From: Bdellovibrionales bacterium
GTDB taxonomy: Bacteria > Bdellovibrionota_G > JALEGL01 > JAGRMV01
DNA length: 59,323 nucleotides
Direction of reading: 5' to 3'
NCBI GenBank assembly: GCA_020434365.1
Contig: JAGRAX010000003.1
Location: 1-59,323, forward strand
Shown: positions 35,163 through 45,086 of the stretch, piece by piece
Layout of the letters: each line of letters opens with the position of its first letter
Position numbering within the stretch: the first letter of the stretch is position 1
Notes under the pieces: generated by a model
Database searches by the model: none
What the model saw: only the letters and a program-made list of their open reading frames with translations
What the model was told of the DNA's origin: nothing
Program-made: the position numbers and the translations under genes

Positions 35163-36356
35163 TTAGGTGGGACTCATATCTGATTTTTTAGAAGAAAGCT
35201 CAGAGCCAAAAATCAAATAGAAGCCTAGCAATGGAATCAATCCGTAAATCAAAGAAAAACCCAGCTTGACATCAGGGATCATCGTAAACAAAAGGTATCC
35301 AAGGATGGGGTTACATACAAAGGAAAAGCTCCTCATAGAACTACGAAGCCCTGAAGCCATCCCTCGGTTGTGCTCAGAAAATTGCCGAAATAACACAATG
35401 GTAATGGGAGCAACCCACAAAACCTCCCCAATTACTGAAATCATTGTCGTTACGGCAATGCCTAGTGGGCTGATGAAGTAAGGAATACAAACATGACCCA
35501 GAGAATAAAATAACGTCCCCCACAATGCCAATTGACGAAGTTCACACTTTTTAGATAGTCGATTGATATAGCCTATCGTTGCGATCGCCGTAATCGTATT
35601 GAAAAATAGCAAATACGTCGTCCACTTCACAGGTTCCAAACCTAAGCGAGCGTACAGAACAGGTTGAACCTCTGTATGAGCAAAAACTTCAATTTGAATG
35701 AGCTGCATTCCAAGAAAAATTTTCCATTTTGATCGTAGAATGGAAAAAAACTTTTCAGACATCAAGCCGCCAGATGTTGAGATTTTCATTTTTTGTTCCT
35801 TCATAAGTTTTGAGAAAATAAAGAACAAAAAGACAATTACCGATAAAGTCGTGATCAAATCTCCGATCAACAGCAGCGTTCGATAGCGATCCAAAAAGAA
35901 AAATCCCAAAATTGCAGCCGTACAAAATCCCAAATTTGAAACCATATATCGACTATTGGTAACGCGAGCTCTAAGTTCTTCACCAACCGACCCTTCAATA
36001 GATCTGATGATCGAAGCTCCAATGATCCCCACACCAAAAATCAAAATGGAGGAACCCAGAACAAACAAAATCAAACGATCAAAGCAAAAAATATAAATCA
36101 AAAGACCTACAAGAACGGAAACAAAACTCACGGACAGCGACAAAATGTATTTTCCCTTATCGAAGAATTTACCCACAATAATTTGAAAAATTCCCGAAAG
36201 CGTAAAGATGCCAACCAGCAGAAGAGACACCGTACTTTCATCCAATGAATCTCTTGAGGAAAGAATTGCCGCAAGCAGAGGCACTGCAAAGGTAAAAGCC
36301 TGACTGATATAGGATAACCAAAGATACTGACGAATATAAGTTGGAATGGAAGACAA
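35163..36356 (-). CDS. MFS transporter, probably part of the sugar cluster
   Basis: The 397-aa protein has about 12 membrane helices and the general MFS layout, with a central basic loop (KLMKEQKMKIS) between two halves. The start is TTG at 36356, three bases after the lactonase stop; AAGGTG six bases upstream supports it. It is co-oriented with the lactonase gene and likely shares its transcript. Import of a sugar or sugar acid is inferred from context. No substrate signature is recognised. Confidence 0.85.
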   Translation of the reverse strand: MSSIPTYIRQYLWLSYISQAFTFAVPLLAAILSSRDSLDESTVSLLLVGIFTLSGIFQIIVGKFFDKGKYILSLSVSFVSVLVGLLIYIFCFDRLILFVLGSSILIFGVGIIGASIIRSIEGSVGEELRARVTNSRYMVSNLGFCTAAILGFFFLDRYRTLLLIGDLITTLSVIVFLFFIFSKLMKEQKMKISTSGGLMSEKFFSILRSKWKIFLGMQLIQIEVFAHTEVQPVLYARLGLEPVKWTTYLLFFNTITAIATIGYINRLSKKCELRQLALWGTLFYSLGHVCIPYFISPLGIAVTTMISVIGEVLWVAPITIVLFRQFSEHNRGMASGLRSSMRSFSFVCNPILGYLLFTMIPDVKLGFSLIYGLIPLLGFYLIFGSELSSKKSDMSPT

Positions 36357-36359
36357 GAT

Positions 36360-37262
36360 CTACACCTTATAACGATCGGAAATACTCCCTTGAAAAGGAG
36401 TCTTTACAAGAAATAAATTGCCTGCATGAGGCTCTTGATCAAGTTGAGCCTGCTTCATCCCTTCTCTCGCGCTGGTTACAGCCAAAAAAGAAAGATCCGG
36501 CCCCACAAAACAAGGACAAGACACCTGAGAAGTTGGGAATTTTACGCTATAATTTTCTATTCCTTCATGATCGTATCGCACGACTCTTGCGGAGCCCCAC
36601 TGCGCATTCCACAAAAATCCTTCTCGATCTACGCAGCTTCCATCAGGAAATACTTGATCATCGGTTTTTACCAAACTCTTGGCGTCTCCGAGAGCGCCCA
36701 ACTTGGGATCAAATTCAAAACATTCAATCATATGAATGAAGGAATCTGCAAAGTACATACGTCGTCCATCTGCAGACCATGACAGTCCATTGGCAATGCC
36801 GATTCCATCCATGTGGACTTTCAGATGACCTCGATCCAGGCAATACAGCTTTCCCAATTTTTCTGATGTGCGCTCCCCTTCTCCCATGGAACCCACCCAA
36901 AACCTTCCTTGCCGATCCACACGTCCGTCATTGAGCCTGACGCCCTTCTCTTGGTCGATTTTTTCAATCCATTCAATCTTTTGTGTAGCAAGATCCATAA
37001 AAGCCAGACCAGATTCAAAGGCGCACAAAAGCATCTCGTCCTGACCTTCAACCAGTGCCATTGAGCAAAGTCTCTCGGACACTTCAATAGAAACCCAATC
37101 AGGGGATTCCCAGCTTTTGTAGCATAATTTTTTCTTAAGAATATCTGTCCATAGTAGTCTATGTCGGAGTTCATCCCAAAGAACGCCCTCTCCCAGTTCA
37201 CAAAACGTGTCTAAAACAATATGTTCGGTAGATGCAAAATCAATCTGTGCTGGTTTTTTCAT
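36360..37262 (-). CDS. SMP-30/gluconolactonase family sugar lactonase
   Basis: This is a six-bladed beta-propeller lactonase of 300 aa. The metal ligands of the family are visible: Glu in GEGVLWDE, Asn in IANGLSWSAD, and Asp in DGSCVDREG. RLNDGRVDRQGRFWVGSMG is also typical. It would open an aldonolactone to the aldonic acid. AAAGGAAAAG precedes the ATG. It is divergent from the dehydratase gene (79 bp apart), consistent with a shared control region. Confidence 0.92.
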   Translation of the reverse strand: MKKPAQIDFASTEHIVLDTFCELGEGVLWDELRHRLLWTDILKKKLCYKSWESPDWVSIEVSERLCSMALVEGQDEMLLCAFESGLAFMDLATQKIEWIEKIDQEKGVRLNDGRVDRQGRFWVGSMGEGERTSEKLGKLYCLDRGHLKVHMDGIGIANGLSWSADGRRMYFADSFIHMIECFEFDPKLGALGDAKSLVKTDDQVFPDGSCVDREGFLWNAQWGSARVVRYDHEGIENYSVKFPTSQVSCPCFVGPDLSFLAVTSAREGMKQAQLDQEPHAGNLFLVKTPFQGSISDRYKV

Positions 37263-37341
37263 TCTTTTCCTTTTATATGCTAGTTCAAAGGCCGGAGATA
37301 AAAACTAAGGTTAAAGTACAGCTCCGGGATGTAGATCTGCC

Positions 37342-39075
37342 ATGAATAAAAAACAAGAAAAAAGATCCCTACGAAGTCAAAAGTCTTATGGAAAAAAAGA
37401 CAAAGACGGATTTATTCACCGCAGCTGGATGAAAAATCAAGGACTTCCTCAACATGTTTTTGATGGCCGCCCGGTTATTGGAATCTGCAATACTTGGTCC
37501 GAACTCACTCCTTGCAACACGCACTTAAGAGACCTTGCAGACTCTGTAAAAAAAGGCGTATGGGAAGCAGGCGGACTTCCTTTGGAATTTCCCGCCATGT
37601 CGCTGGGTGAAACCCAGATGAGACCAACAGCTATGCTGTTTCGAAACCTTTTATCTATGGATGTAGAGGAATCCATTCGAGGCAACCCGATTGACGGCGT
37701 CGTCTTACTCGGAGGATGTGACAAAACTACGCCGGGACAGCTCATGGGAGCTGCGAGTGTAAACCTCCCTACCCTTGTGATTTCTTCTGGGCCCATGCTC
37801 AATGGGAAACATAAGGGTAAAGATATTGGCTCTGGAACGGATGTATGGAAATTTAGCGAAGCCGTAAGAGCCGGACAAATGAGCGCCCAAGATTTTTTCG
37901 CAGCAGAAGAAGGAATGTCCCGCAGTCCAGGAACTTGTATGACAATGGGCACTGCCTCCACTGTAGCATGTTTGGTAGAAGCCTTGGGACTATCTCTGCC
38001 CTACAATGGAACGCTTCCTGCTGTAGATGCGAGAAGAAAAACGCTGTGTCATCTCTCTGGCATGCGCATTGTCGAAATGGTGCATCAGGATCAAAAACTT
38101 TCTCACTTTCTCACTCGGGAATCTTTTGAAAATGCCATTGCCTGCCTTGCCATCATTGGAGGTTCGACCAATGCCATTTTGCATCTCCTTGCGATTGCGG
38201 GAAGAGTTGGATGTGATCTCAATATCGATGATTTTGATCGACTCACACAGAATATTCCTCTTCTTGTCAACACCATGCCCTCCGGGAAATATCTCATGGA
38301 AGATTTTCACTATGCGGGAGGTCTTCCAGCTGCGCTTTCTCAAATCTCCAAGCATCTTCATTTAAATACCCCGACCGTCTCTGGACAAAAGCTCGGACAG
38401 CAAATTCAAGACGCTCAGATTTTCAATTCAGAAGTGATTGCAACTTTTGAAAAACCCATCAAAAAAGATTCTGGCTTGCGTGTATTGTACGGAAACCTTT
38501 GTCCCAAGGGAGCCATCATCAAACCCAATGCCGCGAGTGAAGCGCTTTTGCAACACAGAGGGAAGGCATATGTTTTTGAAAACATTGAAGAGCTCAAACA
38601 AAGCATCAACGACCCAAAACTTCCAGTAGATAAAAATACAATCTTGGTTCTCAAAGGCTGCGGTCCCATTGGCTATCCTGGAATGCCCGAAGTGGGAAAC
38701 ATGCCCATCCCAAAAGTGCTCGCAGAACAGGGAATCAAAGATATGGTTCGGATTTCTGATGCGAGAATGAGCGGCACTGCCTTCGGAACGGTGGTTCTGC
38801 ATATCAGTCCAGAATCCAGTGCCGGAGGACCTTTGGGAGTCGTTGAAACCGGTGATGAAATCCTTTTGGATGTAAGCCAGAGAAAACTGGAACTTTTGGT
38901 AGACGATGACGAGATTCAAAAACGTCTGGAAAAAAGAGGACAAAAGAATTACAAATCCTATGATCGAGGATACTACAGTCTATACCAAAAAACAGTGTTA
39001 CAGGCCCACGAAGGAGCGGATCTAGATTTCCTAAGAGGAAATAGCAGCTCCGAAGTAGAAAGAGAGTCCCATTGA
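37342..39075 (+). CDS. IlvD/Edd-family sugar-acid dehydratase (arabinonate/galactonate type)
   Basis: The 577-aa enzyme dehydrates an aldonic acid to a 2-keto-3-deoxy acid. Cluster-binding cysteines are likely C58 (TPCN), C126 (GGCDKTTPG) and C199 (GTCMTMGTAST), the spacing of [2Fe-2S] L-arabinonate dehydratase-type enzymes. The NEAR-terminal RISDARMSGTAFGTVVLH motif is intact. Surrounding genes suggest galactonate as substrate, but arabinonate, fuconate and xylonate dehydratases belong to the same family. The stop overlaps the next start by one base (TGATG). Confidence 0.92.
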   Translation: MNKKQEKRSLRSQKSYGKKDKDGFIHRSWMKNQGLPQHVFDGRPVIGICNTWSELTPCNTHLRDLADSVKKGVWEAGGLPLEFPAMSLGETQMRPTAMLFRNLLSMDVEESIRGNPIDGVVLLGGCDKTTPGQLMGAASVNLPTLVISSGPMLNGKHKGKDIGSGTDVWKFSEAVRAGQMSAQDFFAAEEGMSRSPGTCMTMGTASTVACLVEALGLSLPYNGTLPAVDARRKTLCHLSGMRIVEMVHQDQKLSHFLTRESFENAIACLAIIGGSTNAILHLLAIAGRVGCDLNIDDFDRLTQNIPLLVNTMPSGKYLMEDFHYAGGLPAALSQISKHLHLNTPTVSGQKLGQQIQDAQIFNSEVIATFEKPIKKDSGLRVLYGNLCPKGAIIKPNAASEALLQHRGKAYVFENIEELKQSINDPKLPVDKNTILVLKGCGPIGYPGMPEVGNMPIPKVLAEQGIKDMVRISDARMSGTAFGTVVLHISPESSAGGPLGVVETGDEILLDVSQRKLELLVDDDEIQKRLEKRGQKNYKSYDRGYYSLYQKTVLQAHEGADLDFLRGNSSSEVERESH

Positions 39076-39848
39076 TGCCAAAACATCAGCACGTTGTATA
39101 CCCGAGTTTGGAAAACAAAACCGTTTTTATTACTGGAGGAGCATCCGGAATTGGCCAATCTCTCGTTGAAGCCTTCTATCAGCAGGGAGCTCATGTTGCT
39201 TTTGTAGATCTACTTGAAAAACAGGGCAACGACTTGGTTGAGAGACTCCGAGAAGAAAAAAACGGAAAAGTTTTTTTCTCATGTCTCGATGTATGTGACC
39301 ATCAAGGACTTCGAGAAGCGATCCGAGAATCACAAGAGCAACTAGGCTCCATCGATGTACTGGTCAATAACGTAGCCAACGACAACCGCCACCATACTCC
39401 CGAAACATCGGTCGAAGACTGGAACCATTGTCTCAATGTGAACCTCAATGCATCTTTCTACGCCGCCCAAGCTGTGTACCCTATGATGAAAAGCAAAGGC
39501 TATGGGAGCATTGTCAATATCAGTTCAATCAACGCGCTTTGGGGTCCTGATAACATGCCAGGATATGTTACCGCAAAGGCAGGAATCTTGGGCATGACCA
39601 AAGCTCTCGCAAGAGAGTTTGGAAAAGATGGAATAAGAGTCAATGCAATTTCTCCAGGTTGGGTAAAAACCGAAAGACAGGTTCGCTTGTGGCTCACTCC
39701 AGAAGCTGAAGTCGAATGGAAAAGATCACTATGCATCAAAGAAATGATCGAACCCGAAGAAGTGGCAAGTCTTGCATTGTTCTTGTCCTCAGACCAAGCC
39801 AAAAAAATTACAAGCCAAAATCATATTATCGACTGTGGAAGAATCTAA
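39075..39848 (+). CDS. SDR sugar dehydrogenase (galactose- or fucose-dehydrogenase-like)
   Basis: This is a 257-aa NAD(P)-dependent SDR that would oxidise an aldose to its lactone, the first step of the pathway. The cofactor motif TGGASGIG is near residue 20, NNVAND follows, and the catalytic Ser (ISSINA), Tyr and Lys (GYVTAKAG) are present. ISPGWVKTERQ is typical of the family. The ATG at 39075 is chosen because it overlaps the dehydratase stop (TGATG). The end overlaps the kinase start. Confidence 0.9.
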   Translation: MPKHQHVVYPSLENKTVFITGGASGIGQSLVEAFYQQGAHVAFVDLLEKQGNDLVERLREEKNGKVFFSCLDVCDHQGLREAIRESQEQLGSIDVLVNNVANDNRHHTPETSVEDWNHCLNVNLNASFYAAQAVYPMMKSKGYGSIVNISSINALWGPDNMPGYVTAKAGILGMTKALAREFGKDGIRVNAISPGWVKTERQVRLWLTPEAEVEWKRSLCIKEMIEPEEVASLALFLSSDQAKKITSQNHIIDCGRI

Positions 39849-40731
39849 GCACATCATTGCTGTAGACTGGGGAACCAGCAATTTTCGGGCTTTTTTGTTC
39901 ACAAAGCAACTCGAACTTACAGGCCAGATTCAATCAGATCGAGGCATTCGTAGCCTAGATCCAAGTGCGCAAGCGCAATATTTGCAAAAGCAGTTAGAAG
40001 TTTGGCTCAGAGAGTTTCCGGATACTCCTGTATATGCATGCGGCATGCTGGGATCCAATTTGGGATACTTGCCTGCACCCTATCTCAAACTTCCTTTGGA
40101 CATTGAACAAATGTACCAGCACATTCAAAATCATTCCAAGCTAGGCGTGAGTGTAATCCCCGGCTTAAGCTACGAATCTCCGAGCATCGATTTTGATGTC
40201 ATTCGTGGAGAAGAAACATTGGTCTTAGGCTGCATCGAGCAATTTTCACAAGACTGGATTTGTCTACCTGGAACGCATAGCAAATGGGTCAAAGTCGATA
40301 AAAACAAAAGAATCACATCTTTTTCTACCATCATGACAGGAGAAGTTTTTGATATCGTTCATCAACATTCGATCCTTTGTGAAGGTCCACAAGAAGAATG
40401 TATCGAGAGTTTTAGAGAAGGCGTGCAAGATGCCAATGATGATCAACACCTTCTTCATGCAATGTTCAAAGCCAGAACTAGGAGTCTAAAAGACCCTACA
40501 AAAAAATCTAAGGCTCGATCTTATCTTTCAGGACTTATCATCGGGAGAGAGCTCTACCACAGCACTCAGAAAGGTGAGATGATCACTTTATGTTGCAGTG
40601 AAAATTTAGCCAAGAGCTACGCAGAGGCCCTTACCATTGTGGGCTGTCAAAGCCAATGGATGGATTCTACGCAGGCTCTACTCAAAGGGATTTTGATGCT
40701 CCACAAACAAATACAGGGATCAAAGATATGA
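39835..40731 (+). CDS. dgoK: 2-dehydro-3-deoxygalactonokinase
   Basis: This enzyme phosphorylates 2-keto-3-deoxygalactonate. The DgoK pattern is clear: AVDWGTSNFRAFLF at the N-terminus, RGEETLVLG in the middle and CLPGTHSKWVKVD, followed by FSTIMTGEVFDIV. The frame is open to 39772, but the extra residues are not family-like. GTG at 39835 places the conserved start correctly and overlaps the SDR stop by 14 bp. The stop overlaps the aldolase start (ATGA). Confidence 0.92.
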   Translation: MEESKHIIAVDWGTSNFRAFLFTKQLELTGQIQSDRGIRSLDPSAQAQYLQKQLEVWLREFPDTPVYACGMLGSNLGYLPAPYLKLPLDIEQMYQHIQNHSKLGVSVIPGLSYESPSIDFDVIRGEETLVLGCIEQFSQDWICLPGTHSKWVKVDKNKRITSFSTIMTGEVFDIVHQHSILCEGPQEECIESFREGVQDANDDQHLLHAMFKARTRSLKDPTKKSKARSYLSGLIIGRELYHSTQKGEMITLCCSENLAKSYAEALTIVGCQSQWMDSTQALLKGILMLHKQIQGSKI

Positions 40732-41342
40732 ACACATCCATCAAAGGTATCATCGCTATCTTGCGAGGCATTTCACCGGATCAAGTATTAGATGTTGCAG
40801 ATATATTAATAGGAGAAGGAATCACGTGCATGGAGATTCCCATGAATTCTCCCCGCGTGTTTGAAAGTCTAGAACTTCTATGCAAAGAAAAATCAGACGT
40901 CGCCCAGATTGGCGCAGGTACGGTAACGTCAAAAGATCAGCTCAATCAAACGATTCAAACCGGAGCCAGCTTTGTGGTCAGCCCCAACACCAATGCAGAT
41001 CTCATTGCCTATGCGGTAGAGCAAAAGATTAGGCCTTTGCCGGGAGTGTTTACCATCAGTGAAGCCTTTGAAGCTATGCAGGCAGGTGCACAAGACCTTA
41101 AACTATTTCCGGCACATATCCTCGGTCCAACAATCATCAAAGATTGGCGATCCGTTCTTCCGAAAAACATTGGCATATTTCCTGTAGGAGGTATCGATGC
41201 ATCCAATTTTGCAGATTTTGCACAGCAGGATATTCAAGGTGTAGGTCTAGGTTCGAGCCTTTATCACCCCTCATTTGAACTTTCCCAGATCAAAGAGCAA
41301 GGAAAAAAATTTGTGCAAATGTCTCAAGGCCTATTTTCTTAG
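40728..41342 (+). CDS. dgoA: 2-dehydro-3-deoxy-6-phosphogalactonate aldolase
   Basis: This 204-aa enzyme cleaves 2-keto-3-deoxy-6-phosphogalactonate to pyruvate and glyceraldehyde 3-phosphate. KDPG/KDPGal-aldolase features are IAILRGISPDQ near the start, IGAGTVTS, the SPNTNADLIAYA block and the Schiff-base Lys in DLKLFPAHILGP. GIFPVGGID closes the barrel. ATG 40728 overlaps the dgoK stop as ATGA, which makes it preferable to the open frame upstream. The RGI-type N-terminus and tight coupling to DgoK favour the galactose-type substrate. Confidence 0.92.
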   Translation: MNTSIKGIIAILRGISPDQVLDVADILIGEGITCMEIPMNSPRVFESLELLCKEKSDVAQIGAGTVTSKDQLNQTIQTGASFVVSPNTNADLIAYAVEQKIRPLPGVFTISEAFEAMQAGAQDLKLFPAHILGPTIIKDWRSVLPKNIGIFPVGGIDASNFADFAQQDIQGVGLGSSLYHPSFELSQIKEQGKKFVQMSQGLFS

Positions 41343-41463
41343 GCTTTGCCCAATTGTAACTTTAAATTTTTCATAAACTTAAAGCTCAAACCTAATTTTT
41401 ATTATTTTTTTGCTTTGTCAAAAATTTGCAATCTAAAAAATGCTTCTATATAGCCAATGCACT

Positions 41464-43029
41464 ATGAATTTACACAGCATTGATATCGCCATCATTCTTA
41501 CCTATTGCATCGGAATCATCGGACTCGCTCTTTGGGTCTCTAGAGAAAAAGATGGAAAAGAAAAAGACTCTCAATCCTATTTTTTGGCTGATCGGACCTT
41601 ACCCTGGTGGGCGATTGGTGCTTCTCTGATTGCAGCCAACATTTCGGCAGAGCAAATCATAGGGATGTCTGGTTCGGGCTACGCGATAGGTCTAGCCATC
41701 TCGGCCTATGAATGGATGGCAGCGATCACATTGATCATTGTCGGAAAATATTTCATTCCCATTTTTCTAAAGAAAAAAATCTATACCATGCCCGAGTTTT
41801 TGGAGCAGCGTTACGACCACCGCGTGCGAATGATTTTGGGAATTTTTTGGTTGGCCGTGTATGTGTTCGTAAATTTGACATCTGTCATGTACCTTGGGGG
41901 ACTTGCCATCAATACAATCACCGGTATTAGCTTGCAAACTGGCATTGTCGGCCTCGCAATCTTTTCCATCATTTACTCGATTTATGGTGGACTCAAAGCT
42001 GTGGCTCTTACAGATATCATCCAAGTTATTATGTTGAGTTTTGGAGGCATCATCATCACATATCTTTCTCTCAACAAGGTTGCAGATGGCGCAGGAGCGA
42101 TCGAAGGATTCTCGATCTTGCTCGATCAAGCTTCCAGCCGATTTGATTTGATTTTGAGTAAAGGGCATCCGTTTTACGGGGACCTTCCCGGCGTTTCTGT
42201 ATTGGTGGGTGGTATGTGGATTATGAATCTATCGTACTGGGGTTTCAATCAGTACATTACACAAAGGGCCTTGGCCGCAAAAAGCTTAGATGAAGCACAA
42301 AAAGGAATTGCGTTTGCTGGGTATCTCAAAATGATTATGCCTTTGATTATTGTCATCCCTGGTATAGCTGCCTATCTGATTGACCCAAGCCTTGATCCTG
42401 CAGATAAGGCTTATCCAACGCTCATGACTTTGGTACCTGTTGGCCTTAAAGGTTTGGTTTTTGCGGCTTTGATCGCAGCCATTGTCTCTTCTCTTAGCTC
42501 AATGGCCAATAGCATTTCCACGATTTTTACGATGGATTTGTACAAACGTTTTTGGGTCAAAGACGCATCCGAAAAACAGCTTGTAAAAGTGGGTAGGATT
42601 GTTGCCGTGGTATCTTTTGCCATCGCCGTAATCATCGCCAAGCCCATGCTTGGAAATCTCAAACAAGCCTTCCAATTCATTCAGGAATTCACAGGATTCT
42701 TTACACCTGGAATCGTAGCAATTTTTGTGATGGGCGTATTTTACAAAAAAACAAATGCAAACGGAGCGTTGGCAGCAGCCTTGGGCTCGCTGGCTCTTTC
42801 AATCGGAATGAAAATGGGTATGCCTAACTATCCATTTATGGATCGTATGGGGGTTGTATTTATCTTCTCCGTCGTTGTGGCATGGGCCTTTTCATATTTC
42901 CAAGGAAACCAAGATCACCCCAAAGCCATTGATTTAAATGACGTTTCTTTCAAGACGTCCAAAGGTTTTAATATCGCAACCGCAGGAATTGTTTTGAGCC
43001 TGATCGCTCTCTATGCAACCTGGTGGTAA
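41464..43029 (+). CDS. Sodium:solute symporter (SGLT-type sugar transporter)
   Basis: The inner-membrane SSS-family protein has about 521 aa from ATG 41464 (an ATG at 41440 is also in frame). About 13-14 helices are expected. Typical SGLT features are WWAIGASLIAANISAEQ, MPEFLEQRYDHRVRM, GGLKAVALTDIIQ, and SYWGFNQYITQRALAAKSL. It resembles vibrio-type sodium/galactose transporters in these blocks. It lies 121 bp after dgoA and ahead of a terminator, so it is probably the last gene of the sugar operon. Confidence 0.9.
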   Translation: MNLHSIDIAIILTYCIGIIGLALWVSREKDGKEKDSQSYFLADRTLPWWAIGASLIAANISAEQIIGMSGSGYAIGLAISAYEWMAAITLIIVGKYFIPIFLKKKIYTMPEFLEQRYDHRVRMILGIFWLAVYVFVNLTSVMYLGGLAINTITGISLQTGIVGLAIFSIIYSIYGGLKAVALTDIIQVIMLSFGGIIITYLSLNKVADGAGAIEGFSILLDQASSRFDLILSKGHPFYGDLPGVSVLVGGMWIMNLSYWGFNQYITQRALAAKSLDEAQKGIAFAGYLKMIMPLIIVIPGIAAYLIDPSLDPADKAYPTLMTLVPVGLKGLVFAALIAAIVSSLSSMANSISTIFTMDLYKRFWVKDASEKQLVKVGRIVAVVSFAIAVIIAKPMLGNLKQAFQFIQEFTGFFTPGIVAIFVMGVFYKKTNANGALAAALGSLALSIGMKMGMPNYPFMDRMGVVFIFSVVVAWAFSYFQGNQDHPKAIDLNDVSFKTSKGFNIATAGIVLSLIALYATWW

Positions 43030-43100
43030 AAAAAAGCGAATACACCGAGTACAAAAAAACTTACTTTCTTGCAAAGCCCTATAGATTCAATTTACTTTCA

Positions 43101-43130
43101 GCAACTCATCGAATCATGGGTTGCTTTTTT
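43101..43130 (+). terminator. Rho-independent terminator
   Basis: GCAACTCAT and ATGGGTTGC form a 9-bp stem (one T-G wobble) around a CGAATC loop, followed by six T. It lies 71 bp after the symporter stop and fits the end of the sugar operon. Confidence 0.85.
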
Positions 43131-43189
43131 GAGCAAATGTACATAACACTCACTGTCAGTATTCCTGTAGGTAGAATTTAGGGGGCCAC

Positions 43190-44986
43190 ATGAAAAAAAA
43201 TACATACGCATTTTCGATAGCCATAAGCTTTGCAGCTCTTTTCGGACAGGTGCATAATAGCTATGCACAGCTTGATAAAAGCATTGAAAAGCAGCTTTTG
43301 AAATGGCCCACGGTTCAAGAGCTTGTTGGGGTGGTTGCACAGATCTGGTCCAATGATGATCCAGATTTTATACCTCCAATGACCGGAAAAGATTTTAGTG
43401 CGGGCGGCCCCCCATTTGGAAACTATCCCAGGCATATGCCTGTAAGATCTGTTGGATTGTCATACTCACAAATGCATGCATTTATGATGAGCGGACGTGT
43501 ACGGATCGCATCGCTTAATGACGAAATCCTTATAACCAATCCCTTTCAGCGTTGGGGTCAAATGGGCCTTAACATTCGACCCAATACAACACCAATTTAT
43601 GACTATAAAAAGAGAAGAATCTATACCTATCAGAATGGAGATCAACCAAGCGAAGGCTATGGGAATCGTCCTGCAGAGAATCTCAAAGATTACGTGATAA
43701 GAACTTCTTCGATGGTGGAATCCATTACCTACATGTTCGTACATTTATATATTGAGCAAGGTCGTTCATTGGAGTACGAGGAATTAACGAGCGACCAGTG
43801 GATAGCCTTGGAATCCTTGCGCCACGGCATCGCCAAAAATCTTCGAGCAAAGTATATTCACCAACTCTTTGAAGGTAGCGCTCAGTTAGAGAATATGGCT
43901 GGTGTATTTCAATTGATACGAAATAGTAATCTCAAAGCATCCGATTTTGTACCTATGTTTCCTTTCGAAGATCCAAGTCTTGATATGCTCCAAGAGCAAA
44001 TAAAAACTGATTTTCAAGCAGACATCCTTGATGAATTTGATCCAGATAAGTTTGATCTCAATCATTTTGATGCGATGTTTGATCAAGGGCTCTTCCCAAT
44101 CTATTGGGGGAGTCTGTTTGTTTTCAATAGGGTTCCTACAAAGCCCACCGCCTTTCGTGATCTGGCCATGGAGATATACAAAAATGCTTTTACCTCCACA
44201 GAGTACATACTCTCCAATGTAGATCCCGAGAACACCTCACCAAACAACGAAAGCTATGAATACAAAAGTGTGGATGAGAAAAATTCAGGCGATCAATTGC
44301 AGGAATCTTACGTCTCCTATTTGACTAGCAAAAAAAAATTACATCAAGGTCAATTGAAAGAGCTTGAAGATACATCTCTAATATCCAATACGGGTATACT
44401 GGGTCAAATGGGTATCAAAGCGATCATACAAAAAAATAGTCAGACCGATGCATACAATCACCTTCTACATCAAGGTTGGAATGGAGATCAATACTGGCAC
44501 ATCAATGGTCTATCGACCTTTAAAAGCCTTGTTCTTGATTGCTACGATAATAAAGCTCTTTGCAATGGCGATGGGGTATTTGGCGTATTGTATGATTTAA
44601 TCGACTACTCAAATGAACACAATGTATCATTTCTTAAGTCTTACAAGGCCTTGGATGCAACGGAAAAGAACAATGAGCTAGATCAAATGGTGGGGTTGTA
44701 TGTTGCTAAAAATGAAGGTGTTTTAGGTGAGATACAAGTAGGGAGCTTTTTCCGAGATCTGTTTGTTTCGGCAGTGTATTGGGACCATGAAAATCAAGCT
44801 GAGTCGTTTGTAGCTTTTTTGAAAGAATGGAACGAGAACAATCCATATCTGTTAGTGAGCTCTACCTATGATTCTTCAAGTAAGCTTGTGGTTTGGGGCA
44901 CAGTACGATCAGGAATCGATGATGAGAATCTACAGAAAATGTTAGATGCTATGATCAAATCTGCTGCTGAAATTGTAACCAAATAG
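43190..44986 (+). CDS. Large secreted protein of unknown function
   Basis: I do not recognise this family. The 598-aa protein has a signal peptide (FSIAISFAALFGQVHNSYAQ). The mature part has no membrane helix or repeated domain that I can see, and few cysteines. A PPMTGKDFSAGGPPFGNYP segment near residue 65 and several helix-rich regions (YVIRTSSMVESITYMFVHLYIEQ) stand out. The ATG follows TTTAGGGGGCCAC, a strong Shine-Dalgarno. It is a single gene between the sugar operon and pepN. Confidence 0.8.
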   Translation: MKKNTYAFSIAISFAALFGQVHNSYAQLDKSIEKQLLKWPTVQELVGVVAQIWSNDDPDFIPPMTGKDFSAGGPPFGNYPRHMPVRSVGLSYSQMHAFMMSGRVRIASLNDEILITNPFQRWGQMGLNIRPNTTPIYDYKKRRIYTYQNGDQPSEGYGNRPAENLKDYVIRTSSMVESITYMFVHLYIEQGRSLEYEELTSDQWIALESLRHGIAKNLRAKYIHQLFEGSAQLENMAGVFQLIRNSNLKASDFVPMFPFEDPSLDMLQEQIKTDFQADILDEFDPDKFDLNHFDAMFDQGLFPIYWGSLFVFNRVPTKPTAFRDLAMEIYKNAFTSTEYILSNVDPENTSPNNESYEYKSVDEKNSGDQLQESYVSYLTSKKKLHQGQLKELEDTSLISNTGILGQMGIKAIIQKNSQTDAYNHLLHQGWNGDQYWHINGLSTFKSLVLDCYDNKALCNGDGVFGVLYDLIDYSNEHNVSFLKSYKALDATEKNNELDQMVGLYVAKNEGVLGEIQVGSFFRDLFVSAVYWDHENQAESFVAFLKEWNENNPYLLVSSTYDSSSKLVVWGTVRSGIDDENLQKMLDAMIKSAAEIVTK

Positions 44987-45086
44987 TCTTTAGAAACTCT
45001 AGAAAAAGAGATTTGATTGGCTGCGCATAACTTGCAACTGATCCAAAATATTCGATTTTAGACCTTTCTTTTTTTTTGAAGCTTAC

